From MA-ANB-1 sp965216445 (lineage in GTDB: Bacteria; Actinomycetota; Acidimicrobiia; Spongiisociales; ZC4RG35): a stretch of DNA of 64,000 nucleotides. A program made the position numbers and the translations under genes. How positions within the stretch are numbered: the stretch's first letter is position 1; each line of letters begins with the position of its first letter. The notes beneath the pieces were generated by a model, which searched no databases, had not been told where the DNA came from, and was given only the letters and a program-made list of their open reading frames with translations. The stretch is from assembly GCA_965216445.1 (NCBI GenBank), contig OZ244166.1:682001-746000 (forward strand). The letters run 5' to 3'. Shown one piece after another: positions 43,952 through 52,645 of the stretch.

Positions 43952-44866
43952 ATGGAACAGGCAAAATACATCTGGGACGAGGGAGAGTTGATCCCTTGGG
44001 CTGATGCGACAGTCCATTTTCTTTCCCACGCGCTCCACTACGGAACAGGGGTTTTTGAGGGCATCCGGTCCTATCAGACCAAAGACGGCGCAGCAGTATT
44101 CCGTCTCGACGACCACATGCGTCGTCTCGAAGCGTCTGCCCGTTCGTATGCGATTCCGATGGCCTGGTCGGCGGACGATCTCTCCAAGGCTGCCATTGAG
44201 CTCCTTCGTGCCAACGACCTCACCGGTGCGTACATCCGACCGTTGGTTTTCCATGAACTCGGCGAATTCGGGCTCAATCCTGCCAAGAGCAATGTGAAGA
44301 CGATGATGGCGGCGTTCGCCCTTGGCAGCTATCTGGGCGAGGAAGGAGTCAAGAACGGAATCCGGGCGAAGGTTTCGTCGTGGCGACGGATCTCCCACGC
44401 CGATTTCATCCCCACCGCCAAAGGTTCAGGGCAATACCTCAACTCCGCTCTCGCCAAGTCCGAGGCGGTCAAGGCCGGCTACGACGAGGCGATCATGCTG
44501 AACCAGTCGGGATCGGTGTCGGAGGGGAGCGGGATGAACCTGTTCTTGGTTTCGGACGGAGTTGTTCTGACGCCTCCAGTTTCGGCCGGAATCCTAAAGG
44601 GGATAACGCGCAACTCGGTGATCGAGTTGCTGAGCGACGAAGGCTACGAGGTGCGAGAGGTGGAGATTGCCCGCGGTGCCATGTACGTGGCTGACGAGAT
44701 GTTCCTCACTGGCACGGCCGCTGAAGTCACACCGGTCGTAGCAGTCGACGATCGTCAGATCGGCCCCGGTGTTCCTGGTCCCGTCACCAAACGAGCCCAA
44801 GAGCTGTTCCGCAAAGCTGTGACCGGAGAACTCGACGAATACAAGAAGTGGCTCGAGGTCTTCTAG
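43952..44866 (+). CDS. ilvE: branched-chain amino acid aminotransferase
   Basis: 304 aa, ATG at 43952. Fold-type IV PLP enzyme: FLSHALHYGTGVFEGIRSY at the start, YIRPLVFHE, the PLP-lysine region SWRRISHADFIPTAKGSGQYLNSALAKSEA (Lys within AKGSGQY), GSVSEGSGMNLFLV and TGTAAEVTPVV. It makes Leu, Ile and Val from the oxo acids with glutamate. It is followed with no gap by the unknown gene at 44867. Confidence 0.94.
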   Translation: MEQAKYIWDEGELIPWADATVHFLSHALHYGTGVFEGIRSYQTKDGAAVFRLDDHMRRLEASARSYAIPMAWSADDLSKAAIELLRANDLTGAYIRPLVFHELGEFGLNPAKSNVKTMMAAFALGSYLGEEGVKNGIRAKVSSWRRISHADFIPTAKGSGQYLNSALAKSEAVKAGYDEAIMLNQSGSVSEGSGMNLFLVSDGVVLTPPVSAGILKGITRNSVIELLSDEGYEVREVEIARGAMYVADEMFLTGTAAEVTPVVAVDDRQIGPGVPGPVTKRAQELFRKAVTGELDEYKKWLEVF

Positions 44867-45373
44867 GTGGGCCAACAACCCAACCTCGAATTCGATGAGA
44901 GCGACCTGCCGCGGCGATCGTTAGAACCGGCGCCGGCCCGACGTTGGCGACCAACGAAGGCGGGCCTCGTGACCTCGCCGGACGACATGCCCGGTGGCGG
45001 GCTCCACGGAATGATCGGTCCCGACCCGGGATGGGCGGCGCGGATAGTCAACCTGTTCGAGCTCCCGGATGACGATCCAGACTTGCGGTCGGTTGTTACC
45101 GGGCTCGTGATGGCCCGGGCGGCATCGCTCGGCAGAGCAGCTGTCAAGGAGGACATCGAAGTTGCTCTGAGCCTGTGCGGCTACGACAAAGGCTCACCCC
45201 AATATCTTCAAGAACGTCGCGCAAGATGGCTGGCTGCCGCCTCTCACGACAAACGGCCCGGTCAGACAGCAGTGTCGGAGGTTGACAGGGATCTGCTGAC
45301 CAAGGCACCGGACCAGATTCGGTCGGTGTTGCGTCGGCCGAAGACTTCGAAGCCTCAAAACGACACCGGATAA
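44867..45373 (+). CDS. protein of unknown function
   Basis: 168 aa, GTG start directly after the ilvE stop. The N-terminus is proline- and arginine-rich and disordered. The C-terminal half is helical (GLVMARAASLGRAAVKEDIEVALSLCGYD, QERRARWLAAASHDKRPG). I do not recognise the family. It sits in the ilvE - FAH - gltX run and is probably co-transcribed. Confidence 0.5.
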   Translation: MGQQPNLEFDESDLPRRSLEPAPARRWRPTKAGLVTSPDDMPGGGLHGMIGPDPGWAARIVNLFELPDDDPDLRSVVTGLVMARAASLGRAAVKEDIEVALSLCGYDKGSPQYLQERRARWLAAASHDKRPGQTAVSEVDRDLLTKAPDQIRSVLRRPKTSKPQNDTG

Positions 45374-45388
45374 CTACGGTCATCCCCA

Positions 45389-46150
45389 ATGAAGATCGTT
45401 CGAATCAAATCTGGTGACGACATCACCTATGGAATCGCAGACACTCAAGGTGTCCAGGTCTACCGCGGTTCCCCTTTTGTCGCATGGGAACCAACCGAAT
45501 CACTGATTCCATGGACCCGGGTTCATCTCCTGGCACCGGTCATTCCCACCAAAGTCATCTGCGTCGGAAAGAACTACGAGGATCACGCCTCCGAGATGGG
45601 TGGCGAGCCGCCAGATGAGCCGTTGATCTTCATGAAACCGGCCACATCGGTCATCGGTCCCGAGGGATCGATCGTCAAACCGCCGTTGACTGAGAACCTC
45701 CAGCATGAAGCAGAGCTTGCGGTGGTCATCTCCAAGGTGGCGCGCAACGTCAAAGCCGAAGATGCGAGCCAATACATTCTCGGGTACACCGCTGGCAACG
45801 ACGTGACGGCCAGGGACCTCCAATACCGGGACGGTCAGTGGACCCGGGGGAAAGGCTTCGATACCTTCTGTCCGATTGGCCCGGCCATCGAAACCGAGCT
45901 CGACCCGCTTGAGAGGCTGGCCATCATCTGCCGTGTCAACGATGAGGTCCGTCAGGCTGGCTTCACTTCCGACATGATCTTCGGGGTCGGCGCCATCATC
46001 GAGTTCGTCACCCAGGTCATGACACTGCTCCCCGGTGATGTGATCCTCACCGGCACCCCATCAGGGGTTTCCAAGATCGAGGTGGGCGACCAGGTCGAGA
46101 TCGAGATCGACGGCATCGGCACTTTGCAAAACCGGGTCGTCGAGAGATGA
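45389..46150 (+). CDS. fumarylacetoacetate hydrolase (FAH)-family protein
   Basis: 253 aa. VICVGKNYEDHASEMGG, PLIFMKPATSVIGPEGSI, EAELAVVISK, GYTAGNDVTARDLQ and KGFDTFCPIGPAI are the standard FAH C-terminal-domain blocks with the metal-binding acidic residues. Many relatives are acylpyruvate hydrolases or oxaloacetate decarboxylases. It overlaps gltX by 4 bases; I recall this pairing from other actinobacteria. Confidence 0.88.
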   Translation: MKIVRIKSGDDITYGIADTQGVQVYRGSPFVAWEPTESLIPWTRVHLLAPVIPTKVICVGKNYEDHASEMGGEPPDEPLIFMKPATSVIGPEGSIVKPPLTENLQHEAELAVVISKVARNVKAEDASQYILGYTAGNDVTARDLQYRDGQWTRGKGFDTFCPIGPAIETELDPLERLAIICRVNDEVRQAGFTSDMIFGVGAIIEFVTQVMTLLPGDVILTGTPSGVSKIEVGDQVEIEIDGIGTLQNRVVER

Positions 46151-47574
46151 GCGTTCGGGTTCGAATCGCCCCTTCGCCGACCGGGAATCTCCACGTGGGG
46201 ACGGCTCGTGCTGCCCTGTTCAATTGGCTGTATGCGAGGGCCAAAGGTGGTCAGTTCATTCTCCGCATCGACGACACCGACGAGGAACGCTCCACAACCG
46301 CGTTTGAAGAGGGGATTCTCGACTCGTTGCGATGGTTGGGACTCGACTGGGATGAAGGTGTTTCCGTCGGTGGTCCGCATGGGACCTACCGGCAGTCGAG
46401 TCGATACGACCGCTATAGCGAGGTTGCTCAGCAGTTGGTCGACTCCGGTGCCGCCTACTACGACAGTCGTTCGGCCGAAGAGCTCGAAGCGATGCGACAG
46501 AGGGCGCAAAAGGAAGGCAAACACCCCGGTCACTACATCCGCCGACCCGACAACCCCGGAACTGATGGGGTCATCAGGCTTTCCATTCCTCAAGGTCAAG
46601 CCGTGGTATTCGATGACCTGGTTCGAGGCGAGGTCAGTTTCGAACCAGCTGACGTCGACGACTTCGTGATCCTGAGGAGCAACGGCACCCCGACCTATCA
46701 CCTGGCTTCAACTGTCGACGACGTCGATTACGAGATCACCCATGTTGCCCGAGGTGAGGACCTCCTTCCCTCGACACCGAAGCACATCGTCCTGACTCGT
46801 GCCATCGGTGCAACTCAGCCGACGTATGCGCATCTTCCGTTGCTATTCGGGACCGATGGCAAGAAGCTCTCCAAACGCCACGATGCAACTTCACTGGTTG
46901 ATTACCGCGACAGGGGCTTCCTGCCCGAAGCGGTCTTCAACTACCTGTGTCTGCTCGGCTGGTCTGTTGACGGTGAGACCACCCTCTTCTCCAGAGACGA
47001 AGCTGTCGAGGCTTTTGATCTCGCCGACGTGTCGAAGAATCCGGCGACGTTCGATCCGGCAAAGCTCGAATGGATGAACGGCGAGTACATCAGGGCGATG
47101 TCCGACGAAGGCTTCGTTCGTCAAGCTCTGCCTCTACTCGAAGAGCAGTTAGGCAGATCGCTCACCGGCGAGGAGCGGGAAACGTTCACTGCGATCGCTC
47201 CTTTGGTTCAAGAGAGGACCAAGCTGCTTCCCGAAGCTGGAGCACAGGTTCGCTTCTTGTTCGAGGACATCGACGAGTACGACGAGAAGTCGTGGAACAA
47301 GGTGATGACCAAAGAGGGAGTCGTTGGGATTCTGAAGGCTGCAACCGACAGTCTTCGTGGTCTCGACGATTGGACCCACGACTCGATCGAGTCGAACTTG
47401 CGTGAGCTTCTCGCACAGCTCGAGGTGGGCGTCGGCAAGGGTCTACAACCGATGCGAGTGGCGGTTACCGGTTCCTCAGTGAGCCCTCCACTGTTCGAAT
47501 CGATGGAGGCTCTGGGCCAGGACCGTACCGTGAGCAGACTCAGCCGTGCAGTAGAGCGCCTCGAAGCCGCCTGA
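46147..47574 (+). CDS. gltX: glutamyl-tRNA synthetase
   Basis: 475 aa. APSPTGNLHVGTARAALFNWLYAR contains the HIGH-like motif, and FGTDGKKLSKRHDATSL contains the KMSKS-like motif; GRYDRYS-type spacing and the C-terminal anticodon-binding domain are present. It charges tRNA-Glu. A tRNA-Glu gene (47633) follows 58 bases later in the same orientation. Confidence 0.96.
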   Translation: MSVRVRIAPSPTGNLHVGTARAALFNWLYARAKGGQFILRIDDTDEERSTTAFEEGILDSLRWLGLDWDEGVSVGGPHGTYRQSSRYDRYSEVAQQLVDSGAAYYDSRSAEELEAMRQRAQKEGKHPGHYIRRPDNPGTDGVIRLSIPQGQAVVFDDLVRGEVSFEPADVDDFVILRSNGTPTYHLASTVDDVDYEITHVARGEDLLPSTPKHIVLTRAIGATQPTYAHLPLLFGTDGKKLSKRHDATSLVDYRDRGFLPEAVFNYLCLLGWSVDGETTLFSRDEAVEAFDLADVSKNPATFDPAKLEWMNGEYIRAMSDEGFVRQALPLLEEQLGRSLTGEERETFTAIAPLVQERTKLLPEAGAQVRFLFEDIDEYDEKSWNKVMTKEGVVGILKAATDSLRGLDDWTHDSIESNLRELLAQLEVGVGKGLQPMRVAVTGSSVSPPLFESMEALGQDRTVSRLSRAVERLEAA

Positions 47575-47632
47575 AATGAAGTTTGGGCTGAGGTCCTGAT
47601 GGGCTGTATCCTTGAGGTCTCTCCACCTCTTT

Positions 47633-47705
47633 GGTCCCGTCGTCCAGAGGCCTAGGACGCCGGCCTTTCAAGCCGGAAACGCCGGTTCGAATCCGGTCGG
47701 GACTG
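47633..47705 (+). tRNA. tRNA-Glu (anticodon TTC)
   Basis: Acceptor GGTCCCG with CGGGACT (G1:T72 wobble), anticodon stem CCGGC/GCCGG with loop CTTTCAA, T-stem GCCGG/CCGGT, 73 bases, discriminator G at 47705; CCA not encoded. It is nearly identical to tRNA-Glu(CTC) at 28070. Reads GAA (and GAG by wobble). Placed behind gltX. Confidence 0.94.
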
Positions 47706-47871
47706 CAAACTTGTTCTCCCTGGTCGTCATCAACCATCAGGCCAGCCATCGCGAGGGACAAACGGCCACCCGTAGGAGTTCCTAACCGCTACGCCTCCCA
47801 TGCGAAAGCAAATTGAGGGTGCGGTGACACCGACGTCTGAGTGCCGCCGCAAGGGCGTTAGCTGTGAGCTT

Positions 47872-48327
47872 CTACGAAGTCATGAATCGCTTCGACGCGA
47901 ACCATATGATCAGCAGGTTGAACCCCACGTAGAAAGCACCGAGGTAGTACTCCCAGGCGTTGGCAGCGTCGACCAGGAACCCAAGATTCAACAGCAGGTA
48001 TAGCGGAGCGATGACCAGGTTGGTTCGCCGGACGAGAGCGATCGTGCCAACCAGACTCAACACTGCCATCGATGCTTGGACAATGGCCGTCGACGGGGCA
48101 ACGATCAGGAATATCGGTTCGCTGACAGCCTCCACCGTCCCCTGGAGCAATGCGAACATGTCGCCGAAAGTCCAAAGCAAGAAGTGACTCAGCCACAACA
48201 CGGCCAGAACCATCCGTGGGCTCACGTCGCTTTTCGGGTCGGAACCCGCAATCGGGTCCACGCTACGGTTGATGCTGTCGCCAAAGGCCTTGGGTGCTGT
48301 CACGTCCCTCTGTTGCCTGGTAGTCAC
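47872..48327 (-). CDS. four-helix membrane protein, unknown function
   Basis: About 151 aa from GTG at 48327, which has GAAGGAG 5 bases upstream. Helices: VLAVLWLSHFLLWTFGDMFALL, AIVQASMAVLSLVGTIALV, VIAPLYLLLNLGFLVDAANAW and YYLGAFYVGFNLLIIWFASK. I recall small DUF6326-like proteins with this profile but am not sure. Divergent from the TetR gene; likely its target. Confidence 0.6.
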   Translation of the reverse strand: MTTRQQRDVTAPKAFGDSINRSVDPIAGSDPKSDVSPRMVLAVLWLSHFLLWTFGDMFALLQGTVEAVSEPIFLIVAPSTAIVQASMAVLSLVGTIALVRRTNLVIAPLYLLLNLGFLVDAANAWEYYLGAFYVGFNLLIIWFASKRFMTS

Positions 48328-48395
48328 GTCATCTCCTTCTCTCCACGCCTGCCCAATGCAGGCAAGCTGTTCCGTCACGGTTCTCGTGATCTGGT

Positions 48396-48406
48396 TTACA
48401 TTGTAA
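48396..48406. promoter_or_regulatory. inverted repeat in the TetR/membrane-protein intergenic region
   Basis: TTACA-T-TGTAA is a perfect 5-bp inverted repeat, 69 bases before the membrane-protein GTG and 22 bases before the TetR start. It is the best symmetric site in the divergent gap, so it is a candidate operator for the TetR protein. Confidence 0.4.
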
Positions 48407-48428
48407 TCCTATGGGATACTAAGTAAGC

Positions 48429-49088
48429 TTGTCAAAAGTGACCGCCAAAAAATCTCCCGAACGGCTCCCGCTGACCCGGGATCGCATCCTCCGCGCTGCC
48501 ATCGACCTCGTCGACCGTTTCGGACTCGACGCTCTCACAATGCGGAGACTGGGCTCCGAGCTCGGATTCGAAGCAATGGCGCTTTACAAGCATGTCGCCA
48601 ACAAGGATGAGATTCTTGACGGCATGGTCGAGCTGGTGGTGTCGGGAATCGTGATTCCAGACGAAGGATCCGATTGGCGGGACGCTATGCGTCTAAGAGC
48701 GCTGTCGGCGAGAGAAGTATTCGGCAGGCACTCCTGGGCGATCGGCCTACTGGAGTCTCGGGGTTTTCAAGGCCCAGGCTCCATGCGCTACCTCGACGCT
48801 ATTCTCGGGCATCTCACGTCGAGTGGGTTCTCGATTGAAAACGCCGTCCACGCGTTCTGGCTTATCGACTGCTATGTGTACGGTCACGTCGTCCAGGAAA
48901 CCTCCATTGAGTCAAAAGGCAGCGACGAGTCGACCGACACCGCCCCTCCGGTCGACCTGGCTTCGGCGTTCCCCAACCTCGCCGCCATGTACGAACACGC
49001 TGCGAAATTCGAATACACATTTGACGGCGAGTTTGATTTCGGGCTCGAGCTCATCCTCGACGGTTTGGCGCAGTACCAGGGCAGGTGA
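48429..49088 (+). CDS. TetR-family transcription regulator
   Basis: 219 aa, TTG start (GTG at 48438 possible). LTRDRILRAAIDLVDRFGLDALTMRRLGSELGFEAMALYKHVANKDEILDGM is a textbook TetR N-terminal HTH. The C-terminal helices (WAIGLLESRGFQGPGSMRYLDAILGHLTSSGFSIE) resemble the tetracycline-repressor C-terminal type. The effector is unknown. Divergent from the small membrane protein it probably controls. Confidence 0.88.
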   Translation: MSKVTAKKSPERLPLTRDRILRAAIDLVDRFGLDALTMRRLGSELGFEAMALYKHVANKDEILDGMVELVVSGIVIPDEGSDWRDAMRLRALSAREVFGRHSWAIGLLESRGFQGPGSMRYLDAILGHLTSSGFSIENAVHAFWLIDCYVYGHVVQETSIESKGSDESTDTAPPVDLASAFPNLAAMYEHAAKFEYTFDGEFDFGLELILDGLAQYQGR

Positions 49089-49627
49089 GCTCAGCATCGA
49101 CTTGCGGAAGGGGCCGTGGGAGTCGAGTCGCCCCCAAGGGATGGATCGCCAAGGCACCAGCGATGAGATCACGACTGCTCGATGCTCTCCGGTCGTCTGA
49201 TCTGGGTTCATTTGGTCGCTCCAAAGTGAGGCCATATGGGTACGTCAGCGGCAAGATGGGAGTACATTCCGAGCTACCGAGAGTTCCACCGATGAGAAGA
49301 TTTCCGAATGTGGATGCCCTAATGTGTTGGGGAGTCCTAGCGACCATGTCGGGCGTTTGGTGGTGGGTGCAAGCTGACATCAGCAGATCATTGCGGTCGC
49401 GGTCCTGGGCTATGCCTTTGCAGGACGGTCGATCGCCATTGCTTGAGGGGCAGGTCGGCCGCTGGGAGCCTCCGTTCGTCTTCTCGGTGTGCACCGTTTC
49501 AGCGAGGGTTCACATCGCAAAAAAACCTGAAGAAAACCCTTGTGCTGTGGCTGTTTCTGTGCCATAATCGAACGTATGTTCGATACTACGCAAGTATCGA
49601 GAGTGGTCTTCTTCTCCCGGAATCGGT
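49089..49627. other. 539-base region without a convincing gene
   Basis: Open frames exist on both strands but lack family motifs, plausible ribosome sites or signs of selection. The right end (49568-49583) contains the LexA box and presumably the promoter of the HNH gene. An A-run and AAAACCCTTGTGC segment lie around 49520-49545. Nothing else is recognised. Confidence 0.6.
49568..49583. promoter_or_regulatory. LexA (SOS) box
   Basis: TCGAACGTATGTTCGA matches the actinobacterial/mycobacterial LexA consensus TCGAAC-N4-GTTCGA at every fixed position. It is 44 bases upstream of the HNH gene start. In mycobacteria several 13E12 (DUF222/HNH) genes are in the LexA regulon, so DNA-damage induction is expected. 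Confidence 0.85.
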
Positions 49628-50917
49628 GTGGCGGGTCTCGAACAGACACATCATGGTTCCGTCGGAGACTTTGAGGTTGGCCTCGAGGCCGGCGGTACAC
49701 CGACTTTGACTTTGGTCGGTGGCACTGATTCTCAGGAAGATCACCACGCTCGGGTTGAATCAGTCGACACGTCGGTTGCTGCCTTCAACCAGTCACATCT
49801 CGTTTTCTTGGATCACCTGACCGACATCTTGTCTTCTGAGTTGTGGCTGCTGGAAGGGTCACCTTCGCTTCCTGAATGGCTTGCATCCCGGTACAAGTTC
49901 AGTCTCTACACCGCCCGGATCCTGGTGAAGGTCGCGAGCAAGCTGGGTGAACTCCCCAACATTCGGTGCGCCTTCGAATCCGGCCGGCTGAGCTGGGACC
50001 AGCTGAAGGCTCTAGCCGACGTCGCCACCGCGGACACCGACTCCGAATGGGCGGAGCAAGCGGTTGGGCTGACCTCGGTTGACATCAGGAAACTGCAACG
50101 TGAGGTTTCGCCGAGCGATGAGGACAAGATTCGAGAGGAGCGGAGTGTCACGTACTGGTTCGACGAGACCGAACCCCGTTTCGAAATGAACGTTTCGCTG
50201 CCGTACGACGAAGGAGCAACTCTCATAACTGCTCTCACCAGGAAGGCAGACCAAATCGACTTCGATCCCCACGATGGGCTACCAATGCCGCATCGGTATT
50301 CGATGGCGACAGCACTTCTGCAGATGGCATCTGAGTCACTCTCCGCCGACGCCGACCACGATCGAGCCACGTTGTTGGTTAGAGCAGATATCGAAACGGT
50401 TCTCAATGTTGATGGTGCTCCCCAGGCCACCATCGGCGATGGGACTCACATCCCGAGGCAAACACCAATCACCAATGAGACTCTCCGGCGACTGATTTGT
50501 GACGCGCGAATCCAACTCGTTGTCGAAGACCCAACGAACGGAGTGGTCGGTATTGGTCGCACCAGTAGGACGATTCCTCCATGGCTAACACGGGTGGTGA
50601 GGGCACGGGACCGAGGGTGCATGTTCCCCGACTGTTCCAGAACCAAATGGACTCAAATCCACCACATCATCCATTGGGCGAACGGTGGACCCACCAACTT
50701 GGACAATCTGATCACACTCTGCGGGTTCCACCACAGGCTCATCCATCACGACGGCTGGGCCATCAAAGGGAACCCCAATCATGAGGTGAAGTGGATCAAC
50801 AAATGGGGACACGAATTCCGCCAGCATCCCCAGTCGGAGCGCATGGAGAGCTTCCGACGGGTCAGACCCTTCATCAACCCGATGATTCCTCCTCGTCCGC
50901 CACCTCGAAGAAGCTAA
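49628..50917 (+). CDS. DUF222 / HNH endonuclease (13E12-type) protein
   Basis: 429 aa, GTG start. Residues 1-290 are the helical DUF222 region (LPEWLASRYKFSLYTARILVKVASKLGELP, GRLSWDQLKALADVATADTDSEWAEQA). The C-terminal HNH domain has CMFPDCSRTKWTQIHHIIHWANGGPTNLDNLITLCGFHHRLIHHDG, with the zinc Cys pair and catalytic His. This family is abundant in actinobacteria and often mobile-like or SOS-linked; its biological target is unknown. It follows the LexA box. Confidence 0.9.
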   Translation: MAGLEQTHHGSVGDFEVGLEAGGTPTLTLVGGTDSQEDHHARVESVDTSVAAFNQSHLVFLDHLTDILSSELWLLEGSPSLPEWLASRYKFSLYTARILVKVASKLGELPNIRCAFESGRLSWDQLKALADVATADTDSEWAEQAVGLTSVDIRKLQREVSPSDEDKIREERSVTYWFDETEPRFEMNVSLPYDEGATLITALTRKADQIDFDPHDGLPMPHRYSMATALLQMASESLSADADHDRATLLVRADIETVLNVDGAPQATIGDGTHIPRQTPITNETLRRLICDARIQLVVEDPTNGVVGIGRTSRTIPPWLTRVVRARDRGCMFPDCSRTKWTQIHHIIHWANGGPTNLDNLITLCGFHHRLIHHDGWAIKGNPNHEVKWINKWGHEFRQHPQSERMESFRRVRPFINPMIPPRPPPRRS

Positions 50918-50966
50918 GGGCCGCCCGCCGCCCCGACTCCATTGATCCTGCTGTTCGTTAACCTCC

Positions 50967-51512
50967 GTGCGAACCCGCATGTCCCCACAGAATGTTGACC
51001 TTTACAACACGTTTCTTTCTATCCTGTCGCTGATTGCGCTCGCCAGTGCCGTGGGTCTCGTCGGATATCGCGTCGCCAAAGGACGAGACGCAGCCCATGC
51101 TCTCCTGGGGGATTCCGCAGTCTGGCTTGCCTGGCTGGTGGCGGCAGTAGCCACAGCAGGCTCTTTGATCTATTCGGAAGTGATCCACTTCCTCCCATGT
51201 CGCTTGTGTTGGTTCCAGCGGATCGCCATGTACCCACTTGCGGTGATCCTCCTCGTTGGTGCCATTCGCAAGGAAATGGTCGTGCGGTACTACGCACTTC
51301 CCTTTGCCCTTGGCGGCGCTCTGATCTCGATCTGGCACTATTTGACCCAAACGTTCCCGTCGCTCGAGGGCGGTTCGTGCGATCCCAATAATCCGTGCTC
51401 GGCCAAGTATGTCGACACCTTCGGGTTCGTCTCCATCCCATTTATGGCCGGGACCGGGTTTATCGTTATCGCTGTATTGCTTGCCTTCTATGTGAGAACT
51501 GAGAATGAATAA
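50967..51512 (+). CDS. DsbB/BdbC-like disulfide oxidoreductase
   Basis: 181 aa with four membrane helices; GTG at 50967 or ATG at 50979. The two redox Cys pairs of the DsbB fold are visible: HFLPCRLCWFQR (CxxC) and SCDPNNPC. It would reoxidise a periplasmic-side thioredoxin-like partner using menaquinone. Such a partner is the next gene, with an 8-base overlap. Confidence 0.85.
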   Translation: MRTRMSPQNVDLYNTFLSILSLIALASAVGLVGYRVAKGRDAAHALLGDSAVWLAWLVAAVATAGSLIYSEVIHFLPCRLCWFQRIAMYPLAVILLVGAIRKEMVVRYYALPFALGGALISIWHYLTQTFPSLEGGSCDPNNPCSAKYVDTFGFVSIPFMAGTGFIVIAVLLAFYVRTENE

Positions 51513-52116
51513 GAAGATTCTGGGAATCGTCGGCGGGGTAGTTGGCCTGGCCTTGATAATCCTTTTGGCGATTTCGATTGCCGGTGAACAGGAAGTGGAT
51601 GCCTCGATCGGGTACGGCGATCCGGTAGTGACCGGTGATCCGTTGCCCGTCTACAACAGCCAGGCAGCCCAGGACCCGGTGGTTGGGTTCCCCGCTCCGT
51701 CGACCGTCGGTGCGGACTGGGAAAACAACGAGGTCCGTATAGAAGCTGATGGGCGCCCCAAGATCATCCTCTTTCTCGCCCACTGGTGTCCCCACTGCCA
51801 AGCTGAGGTTCCGGTTGTCCAGGATTGGCTCGACGCCGGCAATCTCCCCGAGGGTGTTGACATCTACTCGATCGCCACGTCCACCGACCGGCTTCGCCCG
51901 AACTGGCCGCCACAGGATTGGCTAGTAGACGAGGGCTGGACGGTTCCAGTCGTGATGGACGATCAGATAGGCACCGTTGCCGCGTCTTACGGGATGGCTG
52001 GGACACCCTTCTATGTGACGCTCGACGGCGACAACAATGTGATCCGTCGGGTCTCCGGTGAGATCGGGGTTGCCGGTCTCGATGCGTTGGCCGCCGAGGC
52101 AGCCGCCGCCGGTTAA
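51505..52116 (+). CDS. membrane-anchored thioredoxin-like protein (TlpA/DsbE type)
   Basis: 203 aa. An N-terminal helix (ILGIVGGVVGLALIILLAISIAG) anchors it; the thioredoxin fold has LFLAHWCPHCQAEVPVV (WCPHC active site) and GTPFYVTLDGD with the cis-Pro. It probably forms or shuffles extracytoplasmic disulfides with the DsbB-like protein encoded just before it. Convergent overlap of 4 bases with rpiB. Confidence 0.88.
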   Translation: MNKKILGIVGGVVGLALIILLAISIAGEQEVDASIGYGDPVVTGDPLPVYNSQAAQDPVVGFPAPSTVGADWENNEVRIEADGRPKIILFLAHWCPHCQAEVPVVQDWLDAGNLPEGVDIYSIATSTDRLRPNWPPQDWLVDEGWTVPVVMDDQIGTVAASYGMAGTPFYVTLDGDNNVIRRVSGEIGVAGLDALAAEAAAAG

Positions 52117-52553
52117 GCCTCTAGTGCCTTGATCTTGTCGAGGCGTCGTACGTGACGGTCTTCGCGTGAGAACTTGGCTTCGAGAAACGAGCTGATCAAG
52201 TCTTCTGCCAACGCCTGACCGATCACCCGCGAACCCAGGCACAAAACGTTGACGTCGTCGTGTTCCACCATTTGATGGGCGGTGTAGACGTCGTGGGCCA
52301 CAGCGGCACGAATCCCCTTCAGCTTGTTGGCGGCGACTGAGGCTCCGGCACCGGAACCGCAGAGGACGATGCCACGGTCGGCACGGCCGTCGAGAACTGC
52401 CTGAGAAACCGAGGCGGCATAGTCGGGATAGTCGACCGGGTCGGCGCTATGGGTTCCCAGGTCGTAGACGGCGTGCCCGGACTCGGCCAACCAAGTCGCC
52501 AGGTGTTCCTTCAGTGGATAACCGGCGTGATCTGATCCCAAAGCGATTCTCAT
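52113..52553 (-). CDS. rpiB: ribose 5-phosphate isomerase B
   Basis: 146 aa. IALGSDHAGYPLKEHL, VDYPDYAASVSQAVLDG, GIVLCGSGAGASVAANKLKGIRAA and HDDVNVLCLGSRVIG are the RpiB signature segments; the CGSGAG loop and Cys are intact. It interconverts ribose 5-phosphate and ribulose 5-phosphate in the pentose phosphate pathway. Convergent with the thioredoxin gene, divergent from murA. Confidence 0.95.
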   Translation of the reverse strand: MRIALGSDHAGYPLKEHLATWLAESGHAVYDLGTHSADPVDYPDYAASVSQAVLDGRADRGIVLCGSGAGASVAANKLKGIRAAVAHDVYTAHQMVEHDDVNVLCLGSRVIGQALAEDLISSFLEAKFSREDRHVRRLDKIKALEA

Positions 52554-52645
52554 ATTGCGATTCTCATACGGACCGAGAGGGTAGCTTCAGGTTGCCCTCA
52601 ACCGTGTCAGACACCACCGGTTTTGCCTGGAGCGAGCTATCTTCG

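Noticed and set aside
49051..49567. Open frames of about 150 codons on both strands beside the HNH gene
   Set aside because: No family motif, no ribosome site, and an amino acid mix typical of GC-rich noncoding DNA; both cannot be real and neither is convincing.
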